Assembly: GCF_009864005.1 (NCBI RefSeq)
Contig: NZ_WEZQ01000005.1
Coordinates: forward strand, 60,308 to 124,307
Direction: 5' to 3'
From: Furfurilactobacillus milii
GTDB taxonomy: Bacteria; Bacillota; Bacilli; Lactobacillales; Lactobacillaceae
DNA length: 64,000 nucleotides
The translations under genes and the position numbers were made by a program. The notes beneath the pieces are model-generated. The model did not search any database. It was not told where the DNA came from and saw only the letters and a list, made by a program, of their open reading frames with translations. Shown in pieces: positions 55,434-63,914 of this stretch. Each line of letters opens with the position of its first letter. Position 1 is the stretch's first letter.

Positions 55434-56594
55434 ATGAACATTGGGATCGATAAAATGGGGTTCTATACACCTCATTTGGTGTTAGATATGACGGATTTAG
55501 CTCACGCGCGCGGAGATGATCCTGATAAGTATCATATCGGCATTGGTCAATCAGAAATGGCTGTTGTGCCGCCAACGCAGGATGTAGTCACCATGGCGGC
55601 CAATGCAGCAAATCAGATTATCGACGAATCGGATAAGCAGGCAATTGATCTTATTTTATTTGCGACTGAATCTGGCGTTGATAACTCTAAGTCTGGTGCT
55701 GTTTATGTTCAACGTTTGCTTGGACTGACGGAACACACACGAGCCATTGAGGTCAAACAGGCTTGTTATTCTGCCACAGCGGCTTTGCAATTAGCCAAAG
55801 ACTATATTGCCGCACATCCGCAACGTAAAGCGTTAGTGTTAGCTAGTGACGTCGCCCGTTATGGCTTACACACACCTGGAGAAATCACTCAAGGTGCGGG
55901 CGCAGTCGCCATGATTGTCAGCGCGAACCCACAAATATTAACAATCAGTGACCAAAGTACGTACTTGACGCAAGATGTGATGGACTTTTGGCGCCCGGTT
56001 TACGCAACGGAAGCACGTGTGGATGGTCACTTTTCCGCCAACATTTATGTCGACTTTTTTACAAATGTTTGGACGCGATTCAAAAAAACATATGGTGTCG
56101 ATGTAACAGATTTTGACGCAATGCTGTTCCACTTGCCCTTCTCTAAGATGGGACTAAAAGCGTTGCGAACAGTCTTACCGGCGGATGAAACGGTAGCATC
56201 TCGGTTGACTGATAACTTTGAATTTGCTAGATTGTGGAACCGGCATGTTGGTAACCTCTACACGGGCTCATTATATTTAAGTTTGTTGTCATTATTAGCA
56301 AACGGTACATTAGCGGCTAATGCTCAGTTGGGCTTGTTTAGTTACGGATCAGGCGCGGAAGGTGAGTTTTACACGGCAACGGTTCAGCCAAACTATCGGA
56401 ATGGGTTTGATCAGGTCAAAATTGAATCATTACTCAATGCTCGTCAACGGGTATCCGTAGCCGAGTATGAACAGCTTTTTGATGATCAATTACCGACTGA
56501 TGGGAGTACGAAAAAATTAGATATTGCGGCCGATCCGGCACATTTTGTACTTGCCGGCATTGATAGTGAACAGCGTCAGTACCAAGCGCACTAG
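55434..56594 (+). CDS. mvaS: Hydroxymethylglutaryl-CoA synthase
   Basis: A 386-residue thiolase-fold enzyme of the mevalonate pathway, condensing acetoacetyl-CoA with acetyl-CoA. The nucleophilic Cys is in KQACYSATAALQ, the catalytic Glu in FATESGVDNSKSG, and the His in LFHLPFSKM. Mevalonate isoprenoid synthesis is typical of lactobacilli, enterococci and streptococci. Preceded by AAAGGAG. Confidence 0.96.
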   Translation: MNIGIDKMGFYTPHLVLDMTDLAHARGDDPDKYHIGIGQSEMAVVPPTQDVVTMAANAANQIIDESDKQAIDLILFATESGVDNSKSGAVYVQRLLGLTEHTRAIEVKQACYSATAALQLAKDYIAAHPQRKALVLASDVARYGLHTPGEITQGAGAVAMIVSANPQILTISDQSTYLTQDVMDFWRPVYATEARVDGHFSANIYVDFFTNVWTRFKKTYGVDVTDFDAMLFHLPFSKMGLKALRTVLPADETVASRLTDNFEFARLWNRHVGNLYTGSLYLSLLSLLANGTLAANAQLGLFSYGSGAEGEFYTATVQPNYRNGFDQVKIESLLNARQRVSVAEYEQLFDDQLPTDGSTKKLDIAADPAHFVLAGIDSEQRQYQAH

Positions 56595-56697
56595 TTAAAG
56601 AGAAATTTCGTCAATAACTCAAGTAGGTAACTCAGGCTAATGTGATTGTATTAAACGCAGTGGATACGCATATATGATTTTGTGAAAGATGAAGTCT

Positions 56698-56725
56698 AAA
56701 GCTCTCGTTAATTCGAGGGCTTTTT
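56698..56725 (+). terminator. Terminator of mvaS
   Basis: AAAGCTCTCG and CGAGGGCTTT pair around TTAATT, followed by TTTTT. Confidence 0.85.
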
Positions 56726-56735
56726 GTGTGTAACG

Positions 56736-56759
56736 AAAAAAGACCACCCGCAGGCGGCC
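56736..56759 (-). terminator. Terminator of the membrane-anchored ORF
   Basis: On the minus strand GGCCGCC pairs with GGTGGTC (two G-U pairs) around TGCG, followed by six T residues. Confidence 0.75.
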
Positions 56760-56809
56760 GTGATATTTGATTAGTCAGGAAGGAAGACGATTACTAGTAA
56801 ATAAAACGA

Positions 56810-57466
56810 TTATTGTGCGAAATTAGTAGTCGCTTTTCCATTTGTAGCACTGAATAAAATCTTTCCAGATTGATCTGGGCTGACTAATGTCAGTGTGTAA
56901 TCGTCTTTAAGCGCCTTACTAATGTTTGTAGAAGAAGTGGTCAAATTCTTAACTAATGTTGGCCAATGAGCCTGATCAGCCTCGGAAGGTTGTTTTTCGA
57001 GTGCTTCCAGCGCTTTGACCGTATTTTCGTTCTCCGGAGTGATTGTGTAAGTTTTTTTTGCACGATCAAAGGTGACTTTGCCAAGTGTCGAAAAAGCGGA
57101 GTTAAGCTGTGTCGTCATTTGGTCTTCCGCGGAAGATTTAGCGGCGCTTTTTTGTTTAGCCGTTTGGCCATTGATGACACCACCAGTCGGGTTAAAGGTA
57201 GATGCTGCCTTGGTCAATGACGATTGAGCAGCCGAGGATGTTTGAGAAGAATGTCGACTAGCGTTTTGGGTGGAAGATTGGCTAGCCGTTGTTTGGCTTT
57301 GATGGTGCCAGAAAGGCAGTTTAACAATTCCAAATCCCGTGATCAAAGTGAAGATCACGACAAGTGCTGTCGCAAACTTCCATGTACCGTAATTTTGTAT
57401 CGAATTGAGTAAATAAAAAATGGCTAGAATTAATGCAATTCCACCGAAAATGGCTAAGAAAATCAT
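56810..57466 (-). CDS. Membrane-anchored hypothetical protein
   Basis: A 218-residue protein with two N-terminal membrane segments (about 2-19 and 29-48), a Ser/Thr/Gln/Ala-rich linker (about 58-90), and a C-terminal soluble domain (about 108-215). The linker suggests that the soluble part is extracellular. I recognise no family. ATG 57466 follows AGAGG. It is a single gene with its own terminator, divergent from the 82-residue ORF. Function unknown. Confidence 0.75.
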   Translation of the reverse strand: MIFLAIFGGIALILAIFYLLNSIQNYGTWKFATALVVIFTLITGFGIVKLPFWHHQSQTTASQSSTQNASRHSSQTSSAAQSSLTKAASTFNPTGGVINGQTAKQKSAAKSSAEDQMTTQLNSAFSTLGKVTFDRAKKTYTITPENENTVKALEALEKQPSEADQAHWPTLVKNLTTSSTNISKALKDDYTLTLVSPDQSGKILFSATNGKATTNFAQ

Positions 57467-57584
57467 GAAGATAACCTCTTTTTCTCTGTCGTGATGTCTT
57501 CTATTCTACCATTGCGACTGATGAAAGAAAAAGCGATATTGATTATCCATAATAAAATTCGTATGATAATCATAAATAAAATCA

Positions 57585-57613
57585 TTGCATTCGAAGAAAA
57601 CGTGCGTTACACT
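57585..57613 (+). promoter_or_regulatory. Promoter of the 82-residue ORF
   Basis: TTGCAT (57585-57590), 17 bp, TACACT (57608-57613). Confidence 0.65.
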
Positions 57614-57665
57614 ATCCATAATCGAAACACGGAGAAGAAGTGAATGATCTCAAGGAGGACCTATT

Positions 57666-57914
57666 ATGACAGCAACTCTAGGCCAAGGCAGTATAGTTCG
57701 ATGTTCAAAATGCGACGATTTACAAAAGCCTTTTTTGGGTAAGGTACTTGAACACTTAGCACATCATGTTATTGTACAAATTATTAATTTTGACCCGATC
57801 GATCGCTATATGGTAGATGTATTAGACGGGCAGGTGACTTTAAGAACGGACCAAGTACGTCCGTTAAGGATGATCAAAATTAATCCGCAATCCGAGAAAA
57901 CGTCGCGTGGATAA
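57666..57914 (+). CDS. Small hypothetical protein with CxxC, KOW-like pattern
   Basis: An 82-residue protein. It reads G-x-I-V-R-C-S-K-C near the start, then PFLGKVLEHLAHHVIVQI, and ends TDQVRPLRMIKIN, a beta-barrel-like pattern similar to small KOW/SH3-type (DUF2187-like) proteins, but I cannot confirm that. CSKC could bind a metal together with other residues or be redox-active. Preceded by AAGGAGG; ATG 57666. No clear terminator follows. Function unknown. Confidence 0.7.
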   Translation: MTATLGQGSIVRCSKCDDLQKPFLGKVLEHLAHHVIVQIINFDPIDRYMVDVLDGQVTLRTDQVRPLRMIKINPQSEKTSRG

Positions 57915-58006
57915 AAAACATTGTTCATATTTTTGACGATAAGTATCGAATTAATAAAGATTTGAACAGGTATAAAGTTCCATTTGTGAACATAATCGAA
58001 TTTTAA

Positions 58007-58036
58007 TTGTATGATTGTTCATTTTTGTCGTATAAT
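58007..58036 (+). promoter_or_regulatory. Promoter of the deoxyribosyltransferase gene
   Basis: TATAAT (58031-58036) is clear; TTGTAT (58007-58012) lies 18 bp upstream. Confidence 0.6.
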
Positions 58037-58066
58037 TAGTGCATCAATTCGAGGAGGAATCATCCT

Positions 58067-58507
58067 GTGAAATCTATTTATTTAGCCAGCCCTTTTTTTG
58101 ACGATGACCAAATTGATCGTGTCAAACGTGTAGAACAGGCTCTAGCGGATAATAAAACCGTTGGTGATGTGTTTAGTCCACGAAAGTCTCAATTCCCTGA
58201 ATTAACGTTCGGCAGTCCAGAATGGCAGTCGACAGCATACAAGCACGATTTGGATCATTTAAACGAGGCTGATGTTGTTGTTGCTGTTAGTGACTTTACA
58301 GAAGATTCCGTTGACAGCGGGACAGCCTTTGAAATTGGTTATGCCGTGGCCAAAGGTAAGACGGTAGTGCTAGTTCATGAAAAAGCGGGCCTGGTTAATT
58401 TGATGTTAGCTCAAGGCGCAAAAACATATGTTGAGCATGCTGAAGAATTGTCAGCGCTTAACTTTGATCAATTGCCAGAGCAACGTTACGTTGGTGAAGT
58501 TCAGTAG
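58067..58507 (+). CDS. ntd: Nucleoside 2-deoxyribosyltransferase
   Basis: A 146-residue enzyme. It starts IYLASPFFDDDQ and has the nucleophilic Glu in SGTAFEIGYAVAKGK, as in lactobacillar NTDs that swap bases on 2'-deoxynucleosides. Used for nucleoside salvage. GTG start, six to nine bases after GGAGG. Single-gene unit with its own promoter and terminator. Confidence 0.92.
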   Translation: MKSIYLASPFFDDDQIDRVKRVEQALADNKTVGDVFSPRKSQFPELTFGSPEWQSTAYKHDLDHLNEADVVVAVSDFTEDSVDSGTAFEIGYAVAKGKTVVLVHEKAGLVNLMLAQGAKTYVEHAEELSALNFDQLPEQRYVGEVQ

Positions 58508-58665
58508 AAGTGTCTGTCTAGGAAGCACTTGCTGTGGTAATGGCGATTATTTTTATTAAGGTGCAGCAAACAGTGAAAATAGGTCGACTTGTACAGATTT
58601 AGTCAGTGAACAAATTGTTGCATTTCATGTGCGATGAGAAGCGACCTATGTAAGAGGTCAGACAA

Positions 58666-58713
58666 AGAAGCTGAGATTTAACCACTCATTTGTGGTTAAA
58701 CCTCAGCTTTTTA
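58666..58713. terminator. Bidirectional terminator between ntd and lexA
   Basis: AAGCTGAG and CTCAGCTT enclose a second perfect stem TTTAACCAC/GTGGTTAAA; TTTTT on the plus side and a weaker TTCTTTGT on the minus side. Confidence 0.85.
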
Positions 58714-58730
58714 CTGCCAAAATTTTCAAA

Positions 58731-59360
58731 TCAATAAACTGAATCACGATAGAGGCCAACAACTTTACCTAAAATTGTGACATTGTTCAAAATAATAGGG
58801 GCCATGTTATCGTTCTCAGGTTGGAGTCGATAGTGATCAGACTCTTTAAAGAAACGTTTGCAGGTTGCTTCATTTTCATCGGTCATTGCAATAACAATAT
58901 CCCCATTGTCGGCGTTTTGTTGACGTCGAACAATGACACGATCGCCGGTGAGAATCCCCATATTAATCATACTGTCCCCACGAATGGTAAGCATAAAAAG
59001 GTCGCCATCATATTCGGTTAGTTCTGGTGGAACCGGGAAATAGTCGGTAGCATCTTGGACTGCTAAGATTGGTTCACCAGCAGCAACGACACCTAAGACC
59101 GGAATTTCGTTTGGTGTCGTTGACACGCCAAGCGTTTGCAAACCAGCGTCCGTTAGTTCAATGGCCCGTGGTTTAGTAGGATCCTTAACTAGCAATCCCT
59201 TTTTTTGTAAACGATCAATATGTCCATGAACTGTAGAAGTAGAGGATAAATCAACTGCTTCGCCAATTTCACGAACGGTCGGCGGATAACCTTTTTCATT
59301 AACACGTTCATAGATAAAGCGGAGTACCGCAATTTGTTTGCTTTCGGAACTTCTTGACAT
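58731..59360 (-). CDS. lexA: SOS repressor LexA
   Basis: A 209-residue repressor. N-terminal winged helix ([24 protein letters not shown]), the Ala94-Gly95 self-cleavage bond in VVAAGEP, and the catalytic dyad Ser130 (GDSM) and Lys168. Damage-activated RecA triggers cleavage and derepression. ATG 59360 gives a protein like Bacillus LexA; TTG 59369 and GTG 59372 lie nearer to the GAGG site and cannot be excluded. Up to three LexA-box-like sequences lie upstream. Confidence 0.95.
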   Translation of the reverse strand: MSRSSESKQIAVLRFIYERVNEKGYPPTVREIGEAVDLSSTSTVHGHIDRLQKKGLLVKDPTKPRAIELTDAGLQTLGVSTTPNEIPVLGVVAAGEPILAVQDATDYFPVPPELTEYDGDLFMLTIRGDSMINMGILTGDRVIVRRQQNADNGDIVIAMTDENEATCKRFFKESDHYRLQPENDNMAPIILNNVTILGKVVGLYRDSVY

Positions 59361-59395
59361 GTTCGTCAACACCTCGTCTTATTTTTGCGTAGCCG

Positions 59396-59419
59396 CGAAC
59401 AAATGTGAAAACGTGTTCG
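59396..59419 (-). promoter_or_regulatory. Overlapping degenerate LexA-box-like sequences in the lexA leader
   Basis: CGAACAAATGTGAA (59396-59409) and, on the minus strand, CGAACACGTTTTCA (59419-59406) each match the SOS box in one good half and part of the other. Confidence 0.45.
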
Positions 59420-59461
59420 TGGTGGGTCCGGTTGGCGGAGCTACGCGATTTCGATAGTTAA

Positions 59462-59490
59462 AACTTAGCACATTTTTTGCTATCGGTCAA
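59462..59490 (-). promoter_or_regulatory. lexA promoter
   Basis: On the minus strand TTGACC (59490-59485), 17 bp, TAAGTT (59467-59462). Confidence 0.7.
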
Positions 59491-59501
59491 ACAAATGTTC
59501 G
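59488..59501 (-). promoter_or_regulatory. LexA box overlapping the lexA -35
   Basis: On the minus strand CGAACATTTGTTTG fits CGAACNNNNGTTCG at all but one specified position and overlaps the -35. It also lies about 17 bases upstream of the ynzC -35. Confidence 0.75.
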
Positions 59502-59517
59502 CTTTACTGCAAATCTT

Positions 59518-59546
59518 TTCCACTTTTTGACTTCTTCTTGTATAAT
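59518..59546 (+). promoter_or_regulatory. ynzC promoter
   Basis: TATAAT (59541-59546) is perfect; TTCCAC (59518-59523) lies 17 bp upstream. Confidence 0.6.
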
Positions 59547-59590
59547 GGTCAGTCGAAGCCTTGGATAAATGATAAGGAGGGGCAGAATCA

Positions 59591-59830
59591 ATGGAATCAG
59601 AAAAATTACGTGCCCGGATTAATGAACTTGCTCATAAACAAAAGACAACGGGACTGACCGATGAAGAGAAAGTTGAGCAAAAGAAACTTCGCGAGGCTTT
59701 TTTAGCCAACTTTAGGAAGGCATTCCGGTCACAAGTTGAAATGATGCAAGTATTCGACAAGGACGGTAAAGAAGTTACACCAGAAAAAGTGAAGGATGTC
59801 CAACGCAAAAAAGGTTTGCGAGACGATTAA
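59591..59830 (+). CDS. ynzC: DUF896 family protein (YnzC-like)
   Basis: A 79-residue helical protein with the DUF896 pattern (ARINELAHKQKTTGLTDEEK, REAFLANFRKAFRSQV). The divergent lexA-ynzC arrangement matches the neighbourhood in Bacillus, where it is part of the SOS yneA operon; no yneA-like gene is present here. Preceded by AAGGAGG. Confidence 0.9.
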   Translation: MESEKLRARINELAHKQKTTGLTDEEKVEQKKLREAFLANFRKAFRSQVEMMQVFDKDGKEVTPEKVKDVQRKKGLRDD

Positions 59831-59920
59831 TTTGCTTTTTTGGCATTAAAGGGTTTTCAAGCGCGTTGATGTTGTGTAGTATTATTTAATGTAATTCATC
59901 TATGGAAGGAGGTTATTTCG

Positions 59921-60145
59921 ATGTCAACAGGGTTGTGGATTTTAATCGTTATTTTAGCGGCAGTCGCCGGTGTTGTTGGTGGCTTCTTCTTTGCGCGCCG
60001 CTACATGCAAAACTACCTTAAGAATAATCCTCCGATTACTGAAGAAATGCTACGGACGATGATGCTGCAAATGGGGCAAAAGCCTTCTGAAAAGAAGTTG
60101 AAGCAAATGCTGTCAACCATGCAGAGTCAAGCACGAAAGAGCTAA
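59921..60145 (+). CDS. YneF family membrane protein
   Basis: A 74-residue protein with one N-terminal membrane segment (about 4-25) and a helical cytoplasmic tail ([21 protein letters not shown] and [13 protein letters not shown]), the signature of the YneF/UPF0154 family. Function unknown; its position near lexA/ynzC is conserved. Preceded by AAGGAGG. Confidence 0.92.
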   Translation: MSTGLWILIVILAAVAGVVGGFFFARRYMQNYLKNNPPITEEMLRTMMLQMGQKPSEKKLKQMLSTMQSQARKS

Positions 60146-60166
60146 TTCTGATTAATGTAATTGATT

Positions 60167-60197
60167 AAACGGGCTGGATTACTCCTGCCCGTTTTTT
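60167..60197 (+). terminator. Terminator after the YneF-like gene
   Basis: AAACGGGC pairs with GCCCGTTT and is followed by six T residues. Confidence 0.9.
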
Positions 60198-60242
60198 ATA
60201 TTCTTTTTTAAATTGTGCGTTATTGGAAAGTTGGTGACCTTG

Positions 60243-61994
60243 GTGTCGATTTTTAGAAAACTTGCTTGGTACTTTAAGGCTGAGCGACGAACATATTTTT
60301 GGGGTGTGATTGGTTTATTGCTAACCGCCTTACTGGGCATCATTCCGCCAAGAATTATTGGTATGCTGGTTGATTTAATGGATAAGCGTACGCTGACTGC
60401 TGGAAAACTTGGTCTAGCACTTGGTGTCATGACTGTTACGGCCTTGCTCGCATACGCAGCCCGTTTTTTGTGGCGGACGGCTATTTGGGGAGGTGCAGCT
60501 AATCTCGAAAGAACACTACGAGAGCGGCTATATTGGCATTTTATGCAAATGGATACAGCTTTTTACCAACGGTATCGAACTGGCGATTTGATGGCCCATG
60601 CGACCAATGATTTATCGGCCGTTCAACGAGTTGCTGGTGGCGGGATCCTTCAGTTTGCCGATTCCATCATCACGGGTGGTACAACATTGGTTGCCATGAT
60701 GATCATGGTTAACTGGCGGCTCACTATTTTAGCTGTCCTGCCATTGCCATTGATTGCAATTGTGGCTCGGTATGTAGGTACAAAAATTCACGTCGCCTTT
60801 GGTGAATCACAGGCCGCCTTTTCTCGTTTAAACAACAAGGCTCAAGAGAGTATTGAAGGCATTAAGGTGATTAAAACATTAGGTCAAGAAAAACAGGATG
60901 AAGCAGATTTTGAGGGACAGGTTCAGGACACCATCAAAATCAACCGATACACCAATTTCTTGGATGCGATGTTTGATCCGTTGATTACGGTGATTATTGG
61001 TTTGTCTTACGTGGCGACAATTGTCTTAGGCGGCCGATATGTAACCAGTGGGGTGATCTCACTTGGTCAATTGGTGACATTCATTGCCTACGTTGGTATG
61101 CTAGTTTGGCCAATGTTTGCGATTGGTCAATTATTCAACACTATGGAACGTGGGAACGCTTCCTATGATCGGGTTAACTTTTTATTGCACGAAAAGTCTA
61201 GCATCGTTGAAAAAACAGATGGGATTAAACAGCCAGCAACAGGTACCATTAATTTTGATGTCAAGGCGTTTAACTATCCTGATGAGAAGCAACCACGGTT
61301 GACAAATGTTGATTTTTCTTTGCCCACGGGTCACACATTGGGCATCGTTGGCCGTGTCGGAGCCGGCAAGTCGTCCATTATTAAGTTACTTCTGCGTCAG
61401 TTTGACGATTATCAAGGCACGATTAAAATGGGTGGTCATGATATTCGTGATTACACGCTGGACGCTTATATTCGTTCTATTGGTTACGTGCCACAGGATA
61501 GTTTTTTGTTTTCAGCCTCTGTGAAAGGAAACATTGCTTTTGCAAACCCTGATTTGAGTGATCAAGCCATTGAAGATGCTGCTTACACGGCTGCGTTTGA
61601 TACCGAGGTCAGTAACATGCCGGACGGCTATCAAACGGAAGTTGGCGAAGAAGGGGTCTCACTGTCTGGTGGTCAAAAACAGCGGTTGGCTATTGCCAGA
61701 GCGTTAGTGATCGATCCTGAGATATTGATTTTAGATGATGCGTTGTCGGCGGTTGATGCCAAAACTGAGGCTCAAATTCTTGAACGTTTAGGCAGTAACC
61801 GAGCAGGTAAGACAACAATTATTGCCGCACATCGTTTAAGTTCAGTTGTTAATGCTGATGAAATTTTAGTGATGACGGATGGGCATATTAGCGAACGAGG
61901 CACCCATGCCGAACTGATGGCCCAAAATGGTTGGTACAAACGGATGTACGACCAGCAGCAATTGTCAGATTCGATTGGAGGTGGCAACGACTAA
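60243..61994 (+). CDS. ABC exporter half-transporter, subunit with degenerate site
   Basis: A 583-residue half-transporter (membrane domain with six segments, about 1-310; nucleotide-binding domain about 335-575). It has Walker A GRVGAGKSS, Q loop PQDSFLF, signature LSGGQKQR, and Walker B ILILDD with Asp where the catalytic Glu normally stands. Together with the next gene it resembles YheI/YheH or LmrCD-type heterodimers, which export drugs or lipids. The start is uncertain: GTG 60243 fits homologous N-termini, with TTG 60240 or 60213 possible. It overlaps the next gene by one base. Confidence 0.88.
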   Translation: MSIFRKLAWYFKAERRTYFWGVIGLLLTALLGIIPPRIIGMLVDLMDKRTLTAGKLGLALGVMTVTALLAYAARFLWRTAIWGGAANLERTLRERLYWHFMQMDTAFYQRYRTGDLMAHATNDLSAVQRVAGGGILQFADSIITGGTTLVAMMIMVNWRLTILAVLPLPLIAIVARYVGTKIHVAFGESQAAFSRLNNKAQESIEGIKVIKTLGQEKQDEADFEGQVQDTIKINRYTNFLDAMFDPLITVIIGLSYVATIVLGGRYVTSGVISLGQLVTFIAYVGMLVWPMFAIGQLFNTMERGNASYDRVNFLLHEKSSIVEKTDGIKQPATGTINFDVKAFNYPDEKQPRLTNVDFSLPTGHTLGIVGRVGAGKSSIIKLLLRQFDDYQGTIKMGGHDIRDYTLDAYIRSIGYVPQDSFLFSASVKGNIAFANPDLSDQAIEDAAYTAAFDTEVSNMPDGYQTEVGEEGVSLSGGQKQRLAIARALVIDPEILILDDALSAVDAKTEAQILERLGSNRAGKTTIIAAHRLSSVVNADEILVMTDGHISERGTHAELMAQNGWYKRMYDQQQLSDSIGGGND

Positions 61995-63844
61995 TGGCAC
62001 AAAATAATCATGAGTCGGTCTGGGCTCGAAGCATGTCAATGAAAGAACAGACAACTGTTATTAAGCGTTTATTACCTTATGCGGCACCCTATAAATGGGA
62101 CTTCATCTGGGCAATTGTCTTTGCCTTTTTGGTTAGTTTAATTAATGTATTGTTGCCAAAGCTGATGTCGACGTATATGGATCAGTATTTAAGGGTGCAT
62201 AATTCAGGATTGCGCGTTGTTCTTTTCTTCGCCGGATTTTATTTTCTTGGGACGATTATCAAAGCAATTTTCCAGTTTGGTCAGGAATTCTTGTATGCCA
62301 TGGGTGGCGAACGGATGCTTGAAAATGTGCGTGTTAAGATGTTCCGTAAGCTCCACACACTCGGGATGCGTTACTTTGACCAAGTGCCGGCAGGATCAAT
62401 ATTATCGCGACTAACAAATGATACGATGTCATTTCAAACATTCTGGGCACTGTTTGCTGCCGCTATTGTGGCGTTATTCTCAGTGATTACGTCGTTTTAC
62501 GCCATGTACCGAACAAACGTTAAAGTTTCGCTGGTTGTCCTGGCTTTCTTACCGATATTAATTTTTGCAATTTGGTATTATCAGCATTTTAGTAGTCGGG
62601 TCTACCGGTCCATGCGCGAACGATTGAGCGAACTGAACGCTAAACTAGCTGAGTCCATTAACGGAATTGCGGTGATTCAGGAATTTCGTCAAGAGCACCG
62701 AATGAACAGCGAATTTGAACAAACCAATCAAGCCTATTTTGATACAAGACGGGCAATGATTCGGACCAATTCACTGTTGCTTGGCCCAATTATTGATTTA
62801 CTGTTTGCTCTGGGTGAAGTTGCCGTGCTATGGATGTTTGGTATCGATGCATTTCATCACTTTGTTCTTGCAGGTACGATTTATGCGTTTGTTCAATACC
62901 TTAGCAATTTTTACAATCCGATGGCGAACATGATGGATTCACTTTCCGACTTTCAAGACGGTATTGTTGCCGGTTCACGGGTTTTACGGGTGATGGATGA
63001 TCAAACACTAGCGCCACAACAGCATCCGGTCGAGGGTGCTAAAATCACTCGAGGAAAAATCGAGTTTAAACACGTTAACTTTAGTTATGATGGTGAACAT
63101 GACGTGTTACACGACGTTTCTTTCACCGTTGAGCCAGGGCAGACGGTTGCGTTGGTTGGTCACACGGGTTCCGGTAAATCTTCAACGATAAATGTTTTGA
63201 TGCGGTTTTATGAATTTGGTTCGGGCCAAGTTTTAATTGATGATCGTGACATTCGCGATTACAGTATGACTGAATTGCGTCAACGATTTGGGCTCGTTCT
63301 TCAGGACTCGTTTATGTTTTACGGCGACATCGCATCAAACATCCGTATGTTTGATGACAATATCAGTGATCAACAAGTTGAAGATGCCGCACGTTTTGTG
63401 TCAGCAGATCGTTTTATTGACCAATTGCCTGACAAATATCATGCTCGTGTCATTGAACGTGGTGCCAGCTATTCCGGTGGTCAGCGACAATTGTTGTCGT
63501 TTGCACGCACGGTGGCACATAATCCCAAGGTGCTTATCTTGGATGAGGCAACGGCCGACATCGATACAGAAACTGAAGCACTCATTCAAGATGGTCTTCA
63601 AAAACTGCAAAGTGGGCGGACCACGATTGCAATTGCGCACCGGCTGTCAACGATTAGAAATGCTGATCAGATTTTGGTACTGGACCAAGGTCGAATTGTT
63701 GAGCGAGGCACGCATGATGATTTGTTGGCCAAGCGTGGGCGTTACTACGATATGTATCGGTTGCAAACAGCGGTTGACGCAGATCAACGTGAGGCACTCC
63801 TTAACAGTGAAGAAAATGATTCCAGTGCTGAGCCTCAGGCATGA
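61994..63844 (+). CDS. ABC exporter half-transporter, catalytically competent subunit
   Basis: A 616-residue half-transporter with an N-terminal cytoplasmic extension, six membrane segments (about 30-335) and an NBD with Walker A GHTGSGKSS, Q loop LQDSFMF, signature YSGGQRQ, and Walker B VLILDEATADID with the catalytic Glu. It pairs with the upstream subunit, whose stop overlaps this ATG (TAATG). GGAGG lies nine bases upstream of ATG 61994. Export substrate unknown. Confidence 0.92.
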   Translation: MAQNNHESVWARSMSMKEQTTVIKRLLPYAAPYKWDFIWAIVFAFLVSLINVLLPKLMSTYMDQYLRVHNSGLRVVLFFAGFYFLGTIIKAIFQFGQEFLYAMGGERMLENVRVKMFRKLHTLGMRYFDQVPAGSILSRLTNDTMSFQTFWALFAAAIVALFSVITSFYAMYRTNVKVSLVVLAFLPILIFAIWYYQHFSSRVYRSMRERLSELNAKLAESINGIAVIQEFRQEHRMNSEFEQTNQAYFDTRRAMIRTNSLLLGPIIDLLFALGEVAVLWMFGIDAFHHFVLAGTIYAFVQYLSNFYNPMANMMDSLSDFQDGIVAGSRVLRVMDDQTLAPQQHPVEGAKITRGKIEFKHVNFSYDGEHDVLHDVSFTVEPGQTVALVGHTGSGKSSTINVLMRFYEFGSGQVLIDDRDIRDYSMTELRQRFGLVLQDSFMFYGDIASNIRMFDDNISDQQVEDAARFVSADRFIDQLPDKYHARVIERGASYSGGQRQLLSFARTVAHNPKVLILDEATADIDTETEALIQDGLQKLQSGRTTIAIAHRLSTIRNADQILVLDQGRIVERGTHDDLLAKRGRYYDMYRLQTAVDADQREALLNSEENDSSAEPQA

Positions 63845-63914
63845 GTGAAGGTATGACTGAGACCGCATGTTGGACATGATAAAAATAAAGGTGTACTGAC
63901 GATGCACTGTGCCC

